Source: Piper betle (Eukaryota; Streptophyta; Magnoliopsida; Piperales; Piperaceae). From it: 64,000 bases of DNA. Positions 1 through 11,436 of the stretch are shown here, one piece after another; within the stretch, counting starts at the first letter, position 1, and each line of letters begins with the position of its first letter. The position numbers and the translations under genes were made by a program. The stretch lies in the NCBI GenBank assembly GCA_033002965.1, contig JAURVB010013284.1, forward strand, positions 147,295-211,294, in the 5' to 3' direction. Below the pieces are notes generated by a model that ran no database searches, was not told where the DNA came from, and saw only the letters and a program-made list of their open reading frames with translations.

Positions 1-52
1 AATTTGATTCTTTCTTTAACATACATTGACATTCGTCTCCAAAAATTATCAG

Positions 53-151
53 GATTTAGTTGAGGAAAAGAGAAAATGCAACTCAGTTGAATCGAGCAGC
101 CAGAATTCCGATGCACAAGAAATCGACTTGGACCTCAAGCTTTCTCTTTGA
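53..151 (+). CDS. Last exon of a gene encoding a protein with a C-terminal EAR motif (partial)
   Basis: An AG acceptor at 51-52 (ATTATCAG) is followed by an open frame of 32 residues and a TGA at 149-151. The peptide is hydrophilic and Ser/Glu-rich and ends in EIDLDLKLSL, an LxLxL-type EAR repression motif at the extreme C-terminus. Such ends are common in plant transcription factors (MADS, zinc-finger and other families), where the motif recruits TOPLESS-type co-repressors. The DNA-binding part lies left of the window, so I cannot name the family. The exon begins in phase 0. Nothing else of the gene is visible except 3' UTR-like AT-rich sequence after the stop. Confidence 0.6.
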   Translation, partial: DLVEEKRKCNSVESSSQNSDAQEIDLDLKLSL

Positions 152-1425
152 ATTATGCATTAAAATTTAGGTCTGTTAAGGGATTCATCTTACACCTACA
201 GCTCAATGTTTTATTTCACCAGCTGTGCTGCTACATCCCTTCAAAATTCTTCAATCGTACGTAGTAATCTATTTGGATTCAATATATTAGTCTGCCAAAA
301 CTGATTAGATAAAACTTGCTAGTTACTCCAATTGCTGCGTAAAAAGGCTCTTCTTCGGGAATATAAGAAAGTAGTTGTTAAACATTTATCATTTTCTCAT
401 ACAATAATGACATGGGTCGCTCCTCAAACTGGGACTGAGATGATAAAAATCCATATGGTGTATCATAAGCGTATGCTTATGTAGTATACATGTCATAATA
501 AGGTAGACAAAAGAATGATATAAATGATATTTTTAAAACTCAAAACTTGGACTTAACTCTCTGCATATCGACTCAGCATGTCATGGATTGGATTTGACTC
601 TAAATTGACTTCAAGCAGACTCGAAATAATTTATATTAAATTTTTAATTATGTAAATAATAGTTGAATAAAGTTAGTATATATTAATTTTTTTTGACACT
701 TGAAATTGACAAACGTGTGATTTATATTATTTAAACATATTGATTTGGCTATTTTTTAAAAAAATAATATATTTTGATAGCTTTTATGTCTTAACTCATA
801 GAGTCAATTATAAAATCAATCATTGTGAGTCATCTAACTTGACAAATTACAGAGTGGAGTTGATTCAAAAAAAATTTGGAGTTAAATTTTTTTAAAAAGT
901 ACAATATGTATGTGTATAAGGCTAATTTAACTCATTATCAATGGACTAAAAAAACTAATATTAAGAAAGTAAACAGAAGAGTGATGATATATAAAAGAGC
1001 CATTGCATGGTATGTTTCATGATAGGCCAAAAAAAGGTAATGCTCCAAACGTAAACTACACTAGAAAGCATTCATTTAAATTAAAATATGAAATGAGTTA
1101 CTTCCAAGGATTTCGAGCTCGATTAAGTTTAAATAATATCATGTGACTTGCATGCGGTTTTACTCAAGAAAAACTCGATCAAGTTTGATTTATCACAAGG
1201 TTCGGCCTTTCACCACAGTTGATAATTTTAGGCTCGTTCCCCATTCAAGGTTAACTTTCTTCCACGGTTAAAAAACATAGGGCATACCGATACCTTCCAC
1301 CATGGTTTTATATAGTCTTTAAGTCAATCAATAAGTATATACTCAACGGTCCAAACAGTTGTTGTGGAAGAAAGTTTAATCTACTTCATGATCTTTAAAG
1401 ACAGTAAAGAGGTCCTAACCATGAA

Positions 1426-1470
<45 letters not shown>

Positions 1471-2203
1471 CTTACATTCTTTAACAGGTGAAAAAATAAA
1501 CTATAAGTCAAATGTAGTGGGAAATGGTGTTTTTTTCGTGCTTATGAGTGCTCTTTTTCACTTAAAAAAAATAATTTGTAAGCAAATGATTTGGAACTAA
1601 TAGGCCATTAATTAGTAGATATTAATCATCTCAAATTGGATCACTTCAAAATGGAAAAGCTAAGACAGTCATCACATCCAATACTTGTCTGAGTGATCAT
1701 GGGCCTGTATGTAGAGGTGTGTAACGTGTGTTGAGGAATGTTCAACTTGAGTACCCACTTTTGATGGACCGAACCAAGATGACTATCAGGGTTTCTGAAA
1801 TCTGCTTAGTGGTTCCTAAAATCTTTATTACTATTAAATCTTTGAAAAGAGTTTTATCACAAAATACCGCATAACTATACCAATTAAAGGATTCCGAAAA
1901 GGTGCTTGCACACAAGCAAGCATACTTAGGGTTGCCTGGCTCCACCCTGGTATGTGATGACTCGTGATAAATCAATCTTAGGGATTAGATCGTAGTAACG
2001 ATCTCAGGTTGATCGACAAGTATCACAAACGTTGCGCCTCGCCTCAACATGGCTTACCATATGAAATAGCTACAAAGCTTCCAATGCATCATCCAAATTT
2101 CTTCCCTCTTTCCCTTCACCGCTCTCATCAACCAACTATTTATGATTCCGCTACCCTTTCTGATCAATAAATGTGATATAACTCAATATATTCATCTCCA
2201 ACC
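152..2203. other. AT-rich intergenic region, no gene seen
   Basis: The region holds the 3' flank of the preceding gene and low-complexity AT sequence. An (AAT)n microsatellite lies near 1424-1471 and translates as poly-isoleucine in one frame. Short open frames here start at non-ATG codons and look random. I see no tRNA, LTR end or splice-consistent exon. Confidence 0.5.
1424..1471. repeat. (AAT)n microsatellite
   Basis: About fifteen tandem AAT units. Translation gives a run of isoleucines, which is a by-product and not a protein feature. Confidence 0.9.
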
Positions 2204-2627
2204 ATGGCGCATCTGGTAGACAAGGCAAAGGACTGCATCGTCGAGAAGGTAGCCCACATCAAGAAATCAGAGGCAGACGTCTTGGACGTCTCCATAAAGC
2301 ATGTTAGCCGAGACTCGGCCACCTTCAACTGCCGGCTCTCCATCACCAAACCTTACAGCCATGACCTTCCCATCGGAGAGGTTTCCTACCCTCTTCACAG
2401 CTCTGGCAAGGTGATTGCTTCCGCCAACCAGACCACCGATCTGGACACACGCATCAAGACGCCTTAAAACATCCTTCTAGCCTAGAAAAAGATGTTGGGA
2501 GTGATTGGGATATTGACTACATGCTGCAGCTGGGGCTTGGTATGCACCTCCCTGTTATCGGCAAGTTCATCCTCCCCCGGTCCAAGAAGGGGAGTTGAAG
2601 CTTCCCACTGTGTCTGATATCTTCTAA
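2204..2627 (+). pseudogene. LEA14: LEA14-like (LEA_2 family) desiccation protein, broken copy
   Basis: The frame from ATG 2204 begins MAHLVDKAKDCIVEKVA and continues with ITKPYSHDLPIGEVSY, closely like plant LEA14 (usually about 150 residues, cytosolic, one WHy domain, linked to water-stress protection). The frame then fails. There is a TAA at 2465-2467 and a TAG at 2483-2485. From about 2491 the homologous C-terminal half (DVGSDWDIDYMLQLG, then HLPVIGKF) is in another reading frame, and a one-base loss near 2590 shifts it again before the family-typical ending VSDIF and TAA at 2625-2627. About ten residues are also missing before the first stop. Seen: the stops and frame changes. Known: family length and motifs. 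Inferred: a decayed, non-coding copy. Confidence 0.8.
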
Positions 2628-3171
2628 TTAGCGGTTGTAGAATTAGTTGACATGTTGTGCTAATAACAGAGGAGGAGAGATCATATAGATGCATGATACC
2701 CTTGCATGATATCTAAACTTGTTTTAGCGCACCGCCAACTTGTACTCTTTTCATTATTAGACATGTTGTGTGCCGTGTTTAATTTCTAACAAATTTTGCC
2801 TTGAATAAGTACCTGGTAATTATAATATAAGCAAAATATATAAAATATAACTCAATCGGTATTATAATTATGTATACATTTAACATCCTACGGTTCACTG
2901 GAAACTAGAAAATGCCAACTTGGTGGCAGTTACGTGGAGTTGGTGCTCGAGTCGCCCAAACGGAACGCCACGGTCGTGGTCTCTACGCTAAAGAGAGCAA
3001 ACCAACCAATACATGCAAACATATGGTACAATACAAATTGAGCAGAAAATTCTTTTGTATTACTCAAAATGTATACCAACAAATTAACTCTTGCATGACC
3101 TATGATGATATACGAAACAATGAAATGCGTACATGTTTGTTGCTGGTGAGTACTCGTGAGGAGAGTTACTT
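2628..3171. other. Intergenic spacer, no gene seen
   Basis: AT-rich 3' flank of the LEA14-like copy followed by the upstream flank of the U4 snRNA gene. Two overlapping open frames on opposite strands near 2912-3250 have no recognisable domain and overlap the snRNA promoter, so I treat them as chance. Confidence 0.5.
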
Positions 3172-3182
3172 GTCCCACATCG
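3172..3182 (+). promoter_or_regulatory. Upstream sequence element (USE) of a plant snRNA promoter
   Basis: GTCCCACATCG matches the plant snRNA USE consensus RTCCCACATCG exactly. It begins 77 bases before the first base of the U4 sequence, about where plant Pol II snRNA genes carry it. No good TATA box is visible at the expected position about 30 bases upstream of the start; GGCTACAAG near 3213 is the nearest candidate. Confidence 0.75.
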
Positions 3183-3248
3183 GAGAGGACTGAAGGGGGT
3201 GAGATGAGGTGATGGCTACAAGATGGGAGGGGAGGGATGTTGAACGGC

Positions 3249-3400
3249 ATCTTTGCGCTTGGGGCAATGACGCAGCTAGTGAGGTTATAACCGAGGCGCG
3301 TCTATTGCTGGTTGAAAACTATTTCCAAACCCCTCTTTGGCCTACCCTGTAGGCCACTGAGAATTTCTGGAAGGGCTCCCTTCATTGGGTAAAGCCCTAC
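3249..3400 (+). ncRNA. U4: U4 spliceosomal snRNA
   Basis: The sequence starts ATCTTTGCGCTTGGGGCAA, the conserved 5' end of plant U4, and continues with the U6-pairing and 5' stem-loop region (GAGGTTATAACCGAGGCGCG, then TTGCTGGTTGAAAACTA). A GGCCTACCCTGTAGGCC stem-loop, an Sm-like site AATTTCTGG and a 3' stem built from GGGCT and AGCCC follow. The length of about 152 nt fits plant U4. The USE lies upstream, and downstream CAATTCTTAGTCGAA fits the plant snRNA 3' box CA(N3-10)AGTNNAA. U4 pairs with U6 in the tri-snRNP and keeps U6 inactive until spliceosome activation. The weak TATA leaves some doubt about expression, but the RNA itself looks intact. Confidence 0.85.
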
Positions 3401-3415
3401 AATTCTTAGTCGAAG
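3384..3415 (+). terminator. snRNA 3' box
   Basis: The motif CAATTCTTAGTCGAA directly after the U4 3' stem matches the plant snRNA 3'-end formation signal CA(N3-10)AGTNNAA. The exact 3' end of the RNA cannot be read from sequence. Confidence 0.6.
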
Positions 3416-4048
3416 CTTATGTTATGTACTTAGCACAAACCCTTCGTGGGGCTTCTAATCTATTTCTTTTTATTATTCTACTACTTGTTACGTTAGAAAT
3501 AAAATTTAATTTTAATTTTATAGTTAGATATTTGTATTTATAATAAAATAGGCTACCGGTTTAAGGCCCATGTAGGCTGTTTTTGTGAGCTGGTCCGAAG
3601 GATGGTGGCACTAGCCACCCTTATGGGCTTGACATTTGGCTGTTGGGCCTTATATTAGGTCAAACTCTTAAATTGGACTTAGGGGTGGACCTTCAATTCT
3701 GACAAAGAGCTTGGAGTTTTAATTTTTTTTCAGCAAAAGCAAAACTCTCGTGGTTCCAACATGGTCATAGTGCAAACTGTTGCATGCACTTGGAGTGTCA
3801 CTCGTGAGTTTTAGTCAGAGTGATGAAAGCATTGATCAATTCATGTCATCTAAGTTGTATATTAATCTATCACTCTGTTGGGTCTTAGTTAATTTGTCAG
3901 CCGCTTTGTTAACTACAAGGTCTTACAAGCGCATCTTCTAATAAACAAAAGCTAATTTTCGTCTTCTCTACATGTTGCCAACTTTTTATGTAATTGGAAA
4001 TAAATCAGTTAGAATACTTCTTCACAATCTAGCTTCATAATAAGAGGA
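3416..4048. other. Intergenic spacer, nothing recognised
   Basis: AT-rich sequence between the U4 gene and the solo LTR. No splice-consistent exon, RNA gene or repeat end was seen. Confidence 0.5.
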
Positions 4049-4053
4049 TTATA
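4049..4053. repeat. Target-site duplication TTATA (left); right copy at 7097-7101
   Basis: TTATA directly precedes the LTR start and is repeated directly after the LTR end. Five bases is the usual duplication for LTR element integration. Confidence 0.85.
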
Positions 4054-7000
4054 TGTAACACCCCAAATCCGGTTCACGCTCGTGAACTGAACCGGGATGT
4101 TACTGGCCCCGGTTAGGTCCGCTAACCCGAACCTACTCATGCGGATCCAATCTCGGCGTCTTAAGATGAAGATACAACTCTCAAGCATGGATGAATGCAA
4201 AAACCCTAACATGGTACTACATGAATGATATGCAATCAGAGTACACACCAAAACAATCCCGATAAAATTTAATAAAAATTTTGAAATATGACAGACAGAA
4301 TTTCCCCTAAAAATACAATTAGGGGCCACCCTGTCAAATATACATATAAAAATATATATAACCAAGTATCAAACAATTTCATTCACACAGAATCTAATCT
4401 ACTATACACTCATTCTGAAGCTTGGGTTTCAACCCTCAACGCTTCCACTGCGCACTCGATTCATGTTTCACCTCTTGTCATTATATCTTAGTTTTTCATC
4501 ATGTCATAACATTATCTCATTGCATTTAATCATATCCTATCATATCTTAGCATTTCACATCATTCACAATATAAAAGCATCATAAATAAAATATAAACAC
4601 TCAATCAACTGACATGTGTGCAAGCGACCACAATGCTCCTCCGTCCAAGCTGGCTCCTCCAACTCGTGCTTATCACCTACATATATATAAGAAAAACGTC
4701 AGTAACAAGCGTTACTGGTCCGGAAAATAAAATAACTATAACAAGCTGGCTATGAGAGCAAACTCTCATATGAAAGAAAGCATCATACTCCACGTGAACA
4801 CTCTGAAGGGCACTACTGAGGAGCCACTGGGCTGCAGACCCGGTAGCATCCCGAACTTACTGCTCTGCTGCTGGTACTGTGCTACTCTCAGCACTTCTTT
4901 TTCAGTACTTCTCGTGAAACTTTATCCTAAGCCCTCTCCTTACCTCCATATCTCTCCTGGCCTTGAGCACGAAGGCCGAGTACTCTCAGGCAGTCGCCTT
5001 TAGTACCCTTTGAACCACAAGTCCGGACATGCGCTGTACTAAACAGTACCCGTAAACCTCCACGTTCTCCGGGTGTGAGGAACTCAAACGCGGAGTTGTC
5101 AGGATCCCTCGGGAATGGAACAGTCCGCTGGCACTAATCCAGAGCCCGCTTTGACTGTCACGGCATCCTCTGCATGGTACGTGCAGTCGGTTTCTCCATC
5201 TCTCGTCTCACTGAAAACTCGATAAAACTATATATATAGGCCTGGGAAGGGATTCATATAATAGGCCCGAAGGCAACTTGTGGTGGATCTTGTTTTCGAA
5301 ATCATCCTCGAGGGATCTCATCCTCGAGGGGTTATTAATCCGGAAATATTCGATTAAATGGCCCGAGTTAAGTGGGATCCAATAAAACGCCACTTAACCC
5401 GCCCTGCAATAATAAAATAAACATACAATGGAAGAGCGTAAAACAAGACGAGTCCTAAACGGACCTGGTAGAAGCTCCAAGCGTGTCATCGCGCCTAGGC
5501 GGCGAGCTCCTATTCCGTACCTACACATCAAAACTAAATACTAACGCCCGCTAACTAAATGATGCATCAAACTCAACACAATTAAACACAGAATCATCAT
5601 CAAAATAACCATCAAATAATTATAAGAATAAATAATCCTAACTCAACTACTCATACCATATCTTATTCTGTTCTTCTAAGTTGCATCGTACTAGATTAAC
5701 ATGTTCATACACAATTCATCTCATTAGATCACTTCATTCACTAATAATCTCATCATGTAACTTATCATTTCATCCCTAATTAGTCATTAATCACATCATA
5801 CACATGTTTACTTCATTCATAATCTTAACATTCATCATAATAATTAATCAACCCTAGCATGCTATGCTAACAATTATCATCAATTTTAAATAATCAAATC
5901 GGAGGTAATTATACCTCACGTCGTCGGCAATCGGCGACGGCTAGGGTTCCGTCGCGCATCTCGGAGCTCGAATTCGGCGCTCCTCGGCGTCCGATGTTCG
6001 ATCGAGTCCAACTGGGTGAGCTCCGCGGAAGATCCGGTGAATTCCAGCGAATTCCAGAAATTCCAATTTTCCGGTGGTTTTCCGACAGGTACTGGCGGTT
6101 TTCCGGCGGCTTCCGGTGGTTTTCCGACGACAATCGCCGGCGGCGTCTACTGGTCGGAAAGGGGTCGTGTTGGGTACCCTCGGAACCGGCTCGGCGAGCC
6201 CGACTCATCTATGACCTCAGTGTGGCCAATGGAGGCGGCGGCTCGCCGGAAAACGGCAAAACAGAGGCCGGCCGTGGTGGTTGCTAGATCCGGCCGGCCA
6301 CGGCGGCAACGGCCTCCGCTCCGGTCAGGAAGCGTCACTGGGTGGTCGACGGTGCTGAGGCGACCACCTGATCGTGGTGGCGATGCTCGCCGGCGGCGGA
6401 ATCGGCGACGCGACCGCAACGCGGCCGCGGCGTCGCGGCGTGGTTTCCTCGCGTCGCGGCGGTCCGATGGGGGCCGGACCTGGTCGGGGCGGCAGGGCGA
6501 CGCCGTGGCCGGGCTGGGCGGCGTCGATCGGCGGCCAGGCGGCGCCGGCCGTGGCGGCGGTGGCGCGCGAACAGGGGCGGCGCGGCGAGGGTTTGGGCGT
6601 GGGGGAGAAAAGTCGGGGTGAAAAATTAGTTGGGTGGCAAACTCGTAAATAATACTTGACTCGTCTCCGTCTCGAGTCAAGTATCATAACTAACTCGTAT
6701 TAAATCCTAAAAAAATTCATAAAAATCGGGAAAAATCCCGTAAAATCAAACAACACCAAAAAAAATTATAATGGTATGCTCTAGAACTATCAACCCACCC
6801 AAACTGCCCGAACGCGTCCTAACGCGGTAAACAGCCTAATACTAATTCTACGATCCACTATATATAAAAATAAAAAAAATGACTGGCATACTCTCATATA
6901 TCTGATAACTCATTCTGTTCTGCTGTGTTCATGACGTTATCATCATATACTTGGGTACGCATGACCCTCATAGCTCATACACGCGACTGGCATTGGCTCG

Positions 7001-7096
7001 GTACACGTGTCCTGAAACTGACTCAACTCGAAAAAAATAACGGTCGACCCGACCGGTTCTAAATATAAAACCCTAACTCGAATCGTGGGTTTTACA
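4054..7096 (-). mobile_element. Solo LTR of a Ty3/gypsy-type (probably Tekay/Del-like) retrotransposon
   Basis: The 3,043-bp unit runs from TGTAACACCCC to GGGTTTTACA, the TG...CA ends of an LTR. It is flanked by a perfect 5-bp target-site duplication, TTATA at 4049-4053 and 7097-7101. No internal retroviral-like genes adjoin it, so it is a solo LTR left by LTR-LTR recombination. It aligns along its length with the LTR at 22096-24779 and, in part, with the LTRs at 18145-20820 and 28780-31593. By comparison with the primer-binding sites of those copies, the transcription direction is minus. The GC-rich block at about 5930-6640 is open in several frames, but this is composition rather than a gene. 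Lineage assignment rests on the GGGGTGTTACA end and LTR length only. Confidence 0.85.
6652..6684. promoter_or_regulatory. Perfect 12-bp hairpin at the edge of the GC-rich LTR block
   Basis: ATACTTGACTCG is followed by nine bases and then CGAGTCAAGTAT, a perfect inverted repeat. On the minus (transcribed) strand it sits just before the GC-rich block, so it may mark the U3/R area of the LTR. Related inverted repeats recur in other elements of this window. A function is not shown. Confidence 0.5.
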
Positions 7097-7101
7097 TTAT
7101 A

Positions 7102-8305
7102 TATGCATACACATTGATCAATTATGTCATATGAAAAAATTCATTATGATCGACCATCATTTCATTATTTTATCCAGCATGGTGGACTGTCTATAGTATA
7201 TTTAGAGATGCCCAAGACAACTGCCTAAATTTCATCTCTCTTTTTCCCACCCATTTTCAAAGGTGGTGTTAGGAAGACCATTTGACCAAAAGATATGCTG
7301 TTAATTCATTTCTAAATAGGTTTTGTACATCAGCTTAATTAGGAAACTAACCTTTTAGTGATAGTAGATCAATGCAGCTAACCTCCTAGGATAAGGGCCT
7401 GGTGTTGTGGACTATGAACCTTATTATGCTGTTTGATCTTATTGAGAATATCATACATCTTGATCTCATTGTACTTCATAACCTAAATTAGGGTTCATTG
7501 TGATATTTTGATATTCGTTTATGTAAAAATTTTTGAACTACCATCCATTATTAATATATATTTTCTACGTGTTAATTTATCATGTTAACTTCCTATTAGT
7601 AGTATATGCTTACGATCATTACTTACAAAAGAATATTATATTCCATAAATAAATAAATTAGATAAAGCCAATACACCAAGCTAATCCCTTGGCCCCCTTG
7701 CAACGGTTTCTACAATAGATGCATAGTTACTCTTACGATGTATAAGTGAACAATTAACAATTAATACCTGCTCATATTATACAATTTTTGCTAATATATA
7801 TAATGGTGATTAAGAAATTAATGATAATTAAGGAATATACTAACGAGATGAATCGAACATGACGTACGTACGTAGTCAACACTCAACAGCCGAGATTATA
7901 TTATCAACATATACTACATCCCCACTTGTATTTGCTAAAAGTCAGTTATAACTTCTGTTCGTTCAAAAAAGTTTAGTTATTTCAGTTAGTTAATTAGTTG
8001 ATATCTTTTAGCGATGGAGTATCTTATAATGAGTACTTTAGTTTTAAAATTTTTCTTCCTAAAATTACTTTTCATCTGTATTAATATTGAATTGAAGCTG
8101 CTATAGATGTATGATATACTTGATTTAGCTTTCAGTACGTATATATACAATTAGGAAACTTCTTTGTGAAAGTATTCACTAATTAATCAGTGGTTTGGCT
8201 CTTATGAGTAATCACGCCAATTTTGTAGTCCGTTTGATAGCAAATACTGCACTAAAATTGCATGAAAGAAATTATGGAAACTAACCTTCGATTTTCTCCT
8301 AGTTA
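7102..8305. other. AT-rich intergenic region, no gene seen
   Basis: No open frame of note, splice-consistent exon or RNA gene was seen between the solo LTR and the MITE. Confidence 0.5.
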
Positions 8306-8313
8306 GTCCTAAC

Positions 8314-8696
8314 TAGGGTTGGAAGATGAGCCGAGCTGGCGGTTCGGCTTGATGCCGGTCTAGCCGAGCCGAGCCGAGCTTGGTTCGTTTATTGTAAAGC
8401 CAGGCACGATGTGCTCGAGCCGGATCGAGCTCATCAATTTTTTTAAAATTTTATGTTGGGCTTTGGCAAGCCCAACCGAAGCCCAACAGGCTACAAAAGA
8501 AACAAAGAAAGAGCTGTTGGGCTTTGTGAAGCCCAACAGCTCTTTTAAGCCCAACAGTTTTTTTAAAAATAAATTAAGCTATTGGGCTTTGTTAAGCCCA
8601 ACGGCTTGCATTAAAAAGAACTATTGGGCTTTGTTCGGCCCAACAGCTCGAGCTCGGCTCGCGAGTCGTCGGCTCAGCTCCGGCTGCCAATCCCTA
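8314..8696. mobile_element. hAT-like MITE (non-autonomous DNA transposon)
   Basis: The 383-bp unit begins TAGGGTTGG and ends CCAATCCCTA, imperfect terminal inverted repeats that extend into GCCGAGC-rich sequence. Flanks are GTCCTAAC (8306-8313) and GTCTTAAC (8697-8704), an 8-bp duplication with one transition; eight bases is diagnostic of hAT transposition. There is no transposase. The interior contains about four near-copies of a short palindromic unit, GGGCTTTGTGAAGCCC with variants, spaced by roughly 50-70 bases. Both strands are open over much of it because of this repetition, which is not evidence for coding. Confidence 0.75.
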
Positions 8697-8704
8697 GTCT
8701 TAAC

Positions 8705-9631
8705 CACGTGAAAATATACTTTTCTACGTCAACAAGGAATTGAAGATAAGCCGCCTACATAGACCATCGACGTCTAAATTACTTCTACTAATTTTATCTT
8801 CCCTTGTAATCAATTAATATTACTCTGTATAAAACCACAAATCATCTTCATTTTATGACGTTAAATATTAAATTAAATTGTATGGATCGAGCAGCATTGA
8901 ACAGCCGAATCAACTCATTCATGTCATCTCTCCCCCTAGCTCTCATGTATTTTGATTCCAATGAGTTGTATGTATACCAACTCCTCTTTTAGCAGTACTT
9001 ATTATTAATTCACAAACGTCTTTCGAATAATTTACAGCAGGACAATCTCTTGATCTATGTATAACATTATATATTATTTCGATTGACATCAATTTGAACA
9101 AGAGAACCATGGGACCCAGAGAGCCATACTGGTTTTGTAATCTACTTATCTGGCCGTGCATGATTCAAGCCTTCACAAAGCACCTTGTCGGATACAACAA
9201 TATACATATACATATATGTATCTCATGCACGTATGCATTGCATGCATGAAATACAAAATTACGAACATATATAGATAATGACAAATTAGTATTGTGGATC
9301 TTGAGCTTTTTGCGCAACCTGTGTCATGCTCCTACATGAGCAATCCAGGCCATAAACAATGGCTTTGTTATAAGTTAAACCTAACTATACTTCATGATCG
9401 ACGGAAATCAAGGTCGTCGCATATTGTCCAACGAACACTTTCAAAGTCAGTGACGAATGAGGAGGCGAACGACTATTCAAATATGCCTACTTTGTAATTT
9501 TCTTCATCACTCCGATTCTTATTATAAATGTTTGCACACTCAACAATATTCCAATATCCCCTCCTGTTCAGCATTTGAACTACTACTCATTTCTTTACAG
9601 ACATAGTGTCTTGTGAATTGCTGATCCGAAC
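8705..9631. other. Upstream region of the bHLH gene
   Basis: AT-rich flank with no separate gene recognised. It should contain the promoter and 5' UTR of the bHLH gene, but I could not place a confident TATA box. Confidence 0.4.
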
Positions 9632-11436
9632 ATGGAAGCTCATCAGTACAATCAATTTTACTACCCCTCTTTGTTTGATCAATCCTCGACACCTTGCCAA
9701 GATGTTCTAACTGACTGGCTTGACCAAGATGATTCTTACAGCCCCACCATGGGAGATGAAGTGGTGGATGATCTCCAGATGCTGCTAGATGAGCATTTCT
9801 TTGAGTTCAACATGTTGGATGTTGTACCAAATCCACATTCCCCTCCCCTTCCATCTCCAACCCAACATGTTCTTCTGGGTCCCAATCCACCTTCCAACCT
9901 TGGGAACATGTTTCTCCACGACGAAATGTACTGTGTAAATCCGGAAGTAGCAGAGCCCGACGAAAGCTTCGGTGATATAAACAATATCAATATCGATTTC
10001 TTTGACAGTACTATGGTTCATGAATCAACTCATCATACAAACGGATCACACCTATCTAGTCCAGATGAGAACATCAACATAAACATCTCCTCGCCCACAA
10101 CCCCACAATCCCAAGATGAGGCTCCAGACGACACGTATAAGGGCACAACATCGGCCCGGGCAAGCTCTAAGAATCTGGTGTCGGAGAGGAACCGGAGGAA
10201 GAGACTTAGCCGGCAGCTATTGGCATTACGTGCTCTGGTGCCCAATATTACTAAGGTTAGATTAATCAAGAACTTTAGGCAATGTTCATAATTTATAGAG
10301 AGTTGTAAGGAAAGACTAATGAGAACATAGCATGTGATAATGTGTGACAGATGGATAAGAGATCGGTGCTGGTGGATGCATTGGCTTATCTAAGGAGCAT
10401 CCATGAGGAAATGGAGCTGCTTAAATCCGAGGTCACGACCAGAGCTCAGCATTCCGGCCATCAAACCTCAATGGTGGTAGGTCGTCTTCCATCTTCTTCA
10501 ACTGCTACGACCACCAACAAATTAGAGCCCCGGATACTCAAAGTACGTTCTTATCTAACAGTGTCATTTTGAGCATCCTATTTTAAACAAATCTGATACG
10601 CTCGTAAGGGAATAATATATCATGTTACTGCTTCAAAAACTGTATATATGAATCAGTGCTAACTGTGGGCAGTGTATTTTGTAATAGATTGAGACAGAAA
10701 AAATGGAGAATAAAAGGTTCATTGTGAACGTAACGAGCAGAGGCGGGCACGGAATTGGAGGAGAAATCTTGGGTATTATTGAATCGCTTGGAATTGACAT
10801 AACATATGCAGCCATGGAAGTGAGTAAACCTGGGCACATCCAGATGAGAGTATTCATCAAGGTATATCATTTTCTTTTTCAGATTCATGGAATTCTTTTT
10901 TCGTCCCCCTCACCGTTTGTTCCAGTTAGCTTATTGACTATCCAAAAAAGGTGGGAACGACGCCTTAGAATTGTCTTGTAAAAACATTGTAGGTGCTTCC
11001 GAATCCTATATATATTTAGTTGCATTCCCTGAAACGTATAAAAAGCCACAAGACAGTCAAAACCATGAAGCTAACTAGTTTATTACGGCTCAGTGAAGAA
11101 GACAAATCAACGCCGTTTTTACCAACATGTTTTTTTCTCCAAGCAACATGTAGACGAATGAACATATTAAATTCATACATTTGATCCTGTATGTGATAGA
11201 AAACAATTTTTCCAGTTGTAACGGCTGGAAAATTCTATATAAAATGGAGTGTGCCCAATATGATTGATTGTATAATAGAGATTTGTAACACAAAGACTAA
11301 GTGTGGAATTTTATGACTAAAGATTTAACATGTAATGATACAGGTTAGAAAACAGGACAAGATGACCGAGGAGAAACTCAAGAAGTGCATCACTAGTGCG
11401 GCTGCAAGATTGGGCTTGATCAAAATAAGGGCTTAA
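9632..11436 (+). CDS. bHLH transcription factor with C-terminal ACT-like domain (bHLH27/bHLH35-like)
   Basis: Four exons join in frame: 9632-10255, 10351-10542, 10688-10861 and 11344-11436. All introns are GT-AG, and the product is 360 residues. Residues 1-175 are acidic and low in structure. The basic region at about 179-192 (SKNLVSERNRRKRL) has Glu185, Arg188 and Arg189, the residues that read an E-box. Helix 1 runs to Lys208. The loop and helix 2 begin at the exon junction with MDKRSVLVDALAYLRSIH, an intron position common in this subfamily. Exons 3-4 (about 281-360) form a beta-alpha-beta ACT-like fold seen in bHLH27/35- and DYT1/AMS-type factors. It should act as a nuclear dimer; target genes are unknown. 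The ATG is the first in frame. It is convergent with choline monooxygenase (528 bases between stops). Confidence 0.9.

Noticed and set aside
1364..1600. 78-residue frame with a poly-isoleucine run
   Set aside because: Translation of an (AAT)n microsatellite from a GTG start.
2912..3250. Opposing frames of 93 and 106 residues
   Set aside because: They overlap the snRNA USE and the U4 5' end and have no domain.
5909..6687. Long overlapping open frames on both strands, up to 201 residues, Arg/Ala/Pro-rich
   Set aside because: They lie in the GC-rich block of an LTR, are open in several frames at once, and are not conserved as protein in the sister LTRs.
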